A stretch of 6,516 bases of DNA from an uncultured Eubacteriales bacterium (GTDB lineage: Bacteria; Bacillota; Clostridia; Oscillospirales; Acutalibacteraceae): contig CAKSDF010000108.1 in assembly GCA_934444695.1 (NCBI GenBank), forward strand, positions 1-6,516, in the 5' to 3' direction. Below are positions 6,188 through 6,516 of the stretch, one piece after another. Within the stretch, counting starts at the first letter, position 1; the number at the start of each line of letters is the position of its first letter. A program made the position numbers and the translations under genes. The notes under the pieces were generated by a model that was not told the DNA's origin, made no database searches, and saw only the letters and a program-made list of their open reading frames with translations.

Positions 6188-6516
6188 ATGACCCAAGCAA
6201 GGAAACATTGGATAGACTTACTGAGAGGCATCTGCATGCTTGCAATCCTCCTCGACCATACAGAGATTTACTACACAGGCATTAATATCATCGATTACAA
6301 TGCCTATGTAGTAAATGCTCTCACCATTTTCTTTATGCTTTCAGGCTATCTGGTGTATAAGGAAACAGGCTTTGACATCAGAAAAAAGATGAAATCTATC
6401 GCCCAAACCTTATTGCTCCCCTATTTCATCTTTTCTGCCCTCATCTCGCTTCCCAAGAACCTGGTACATGGCAACGAAATCAACATCATGAATATCTGCG
6501 AGCAAATCATTCTTGG
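6188..6516 (+). CDS. Membrane acyltransferase (acyltransferase family 3), 3'-truncated
   Basis: The first 109 codons of a gene that runs off the right edge. The ATG at 6188 is 18 bases after the porZ stop. The start of the protein matches the acyltransferase-3 family (PF01757): KHWIDLLRGICMLAILLDH at 6-24, with the conserved arginine (R13) and the histidine (H24) at the end of the first membrane helix, followed by a second helix with FFMLSGYLVYK at 48-58, a basic cytoplasmic loop RKKMK at 65-69 and a third hydrophobic segment at about 71-88. Members are integral membrane enzymes, usually 330-400 residues, that transfer acyl groups, commonly acetyl, to sugars of LPS, capsule, peptidoglycan or exported glycolipids. 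The acceptor here is unknown; location behind a glycosyltransferase and porZ suggests an envelope glycan. Family call is good despite truncation because the diagnostic N-terminal motif is present. Confidence 0.85.
   Translation, partial: MTQARKHWIDLLRGICMLAILLDHTEIYYTGINIIDYNAYVVNALTIFFMLSGYLVYKETGFDIRKKMKSIAQTLLLPYFIFSALISLPKNLVHGNEINIMNICEQIIL

Overview
The window looks like chromosomal DNA of a Prevotella/Segatella-type member of the Bacteroidota. The strongest evidence is a PorZ-like component of the type IX secretion system (T9SS), found only in this phylum, with a T9SS-style C-terminal domain. The A-rich, Shine-Dalgarno-free sequence before each start codon agrees. The genus is an inference from the style of the proteins and was not tested by alignment.

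Six genes lie on the + strand, separated by only 19, 18, 25, 20 and 18 bases. No stretch over 300 bases lacks a gene, and I saw no convincing promoter or terminator in any gap, so the block could be one transcription unit. In order: (1) the 3' part of a YitT-family membrane protein gene, cut by the left edge; (2) rdgB, the house-cleaning ITP/XTP pyrophosphatase; (3) a secreted CotH-type atypical protein kinase; (4) a family 2 glycosyltransferase; (5) a porZ-like gene; (6) the 5' end of a membrane acyltransferase (acyltransferase family 3), cut by the right edge.

The block divides in two. The YitT and rdgB genes are conserved-type genes and richer in G+C. From cotH onward the sequence is visibly more A/T-rich and every gene points to the envelope: an exported kinase, a cytoplasmic sugar transferase, a T9SS attachment-complex protein whose characterised P. 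gingivalis relative binds anionic LPS, and a membrane O-acyltransferase. A reasonable but unproven reading is that the second half builds or decorates the glycolipid to which T9SS cargo is attached.

The most striking non-coding signal is a near-perfect hairpin about 45 bases into the glycosyltransferase gene. It has 12 uninterrupted base pairs, then a one-base bulge, then 4 more pairs, around a 5-base loop, with a Shine-Dalgarno-like heptamer at its apex. Other small oddities are a cysteine-rich insertion and a six-lysine tail in RdgB, an imperfect 14-bp tandem duplication between the first two genes, and a 10-base leader sequence shared by cotH and the glycosyltransferase gene. I see no tRNA, rRNA, CRISPR array, insertion sequence or phage gene.
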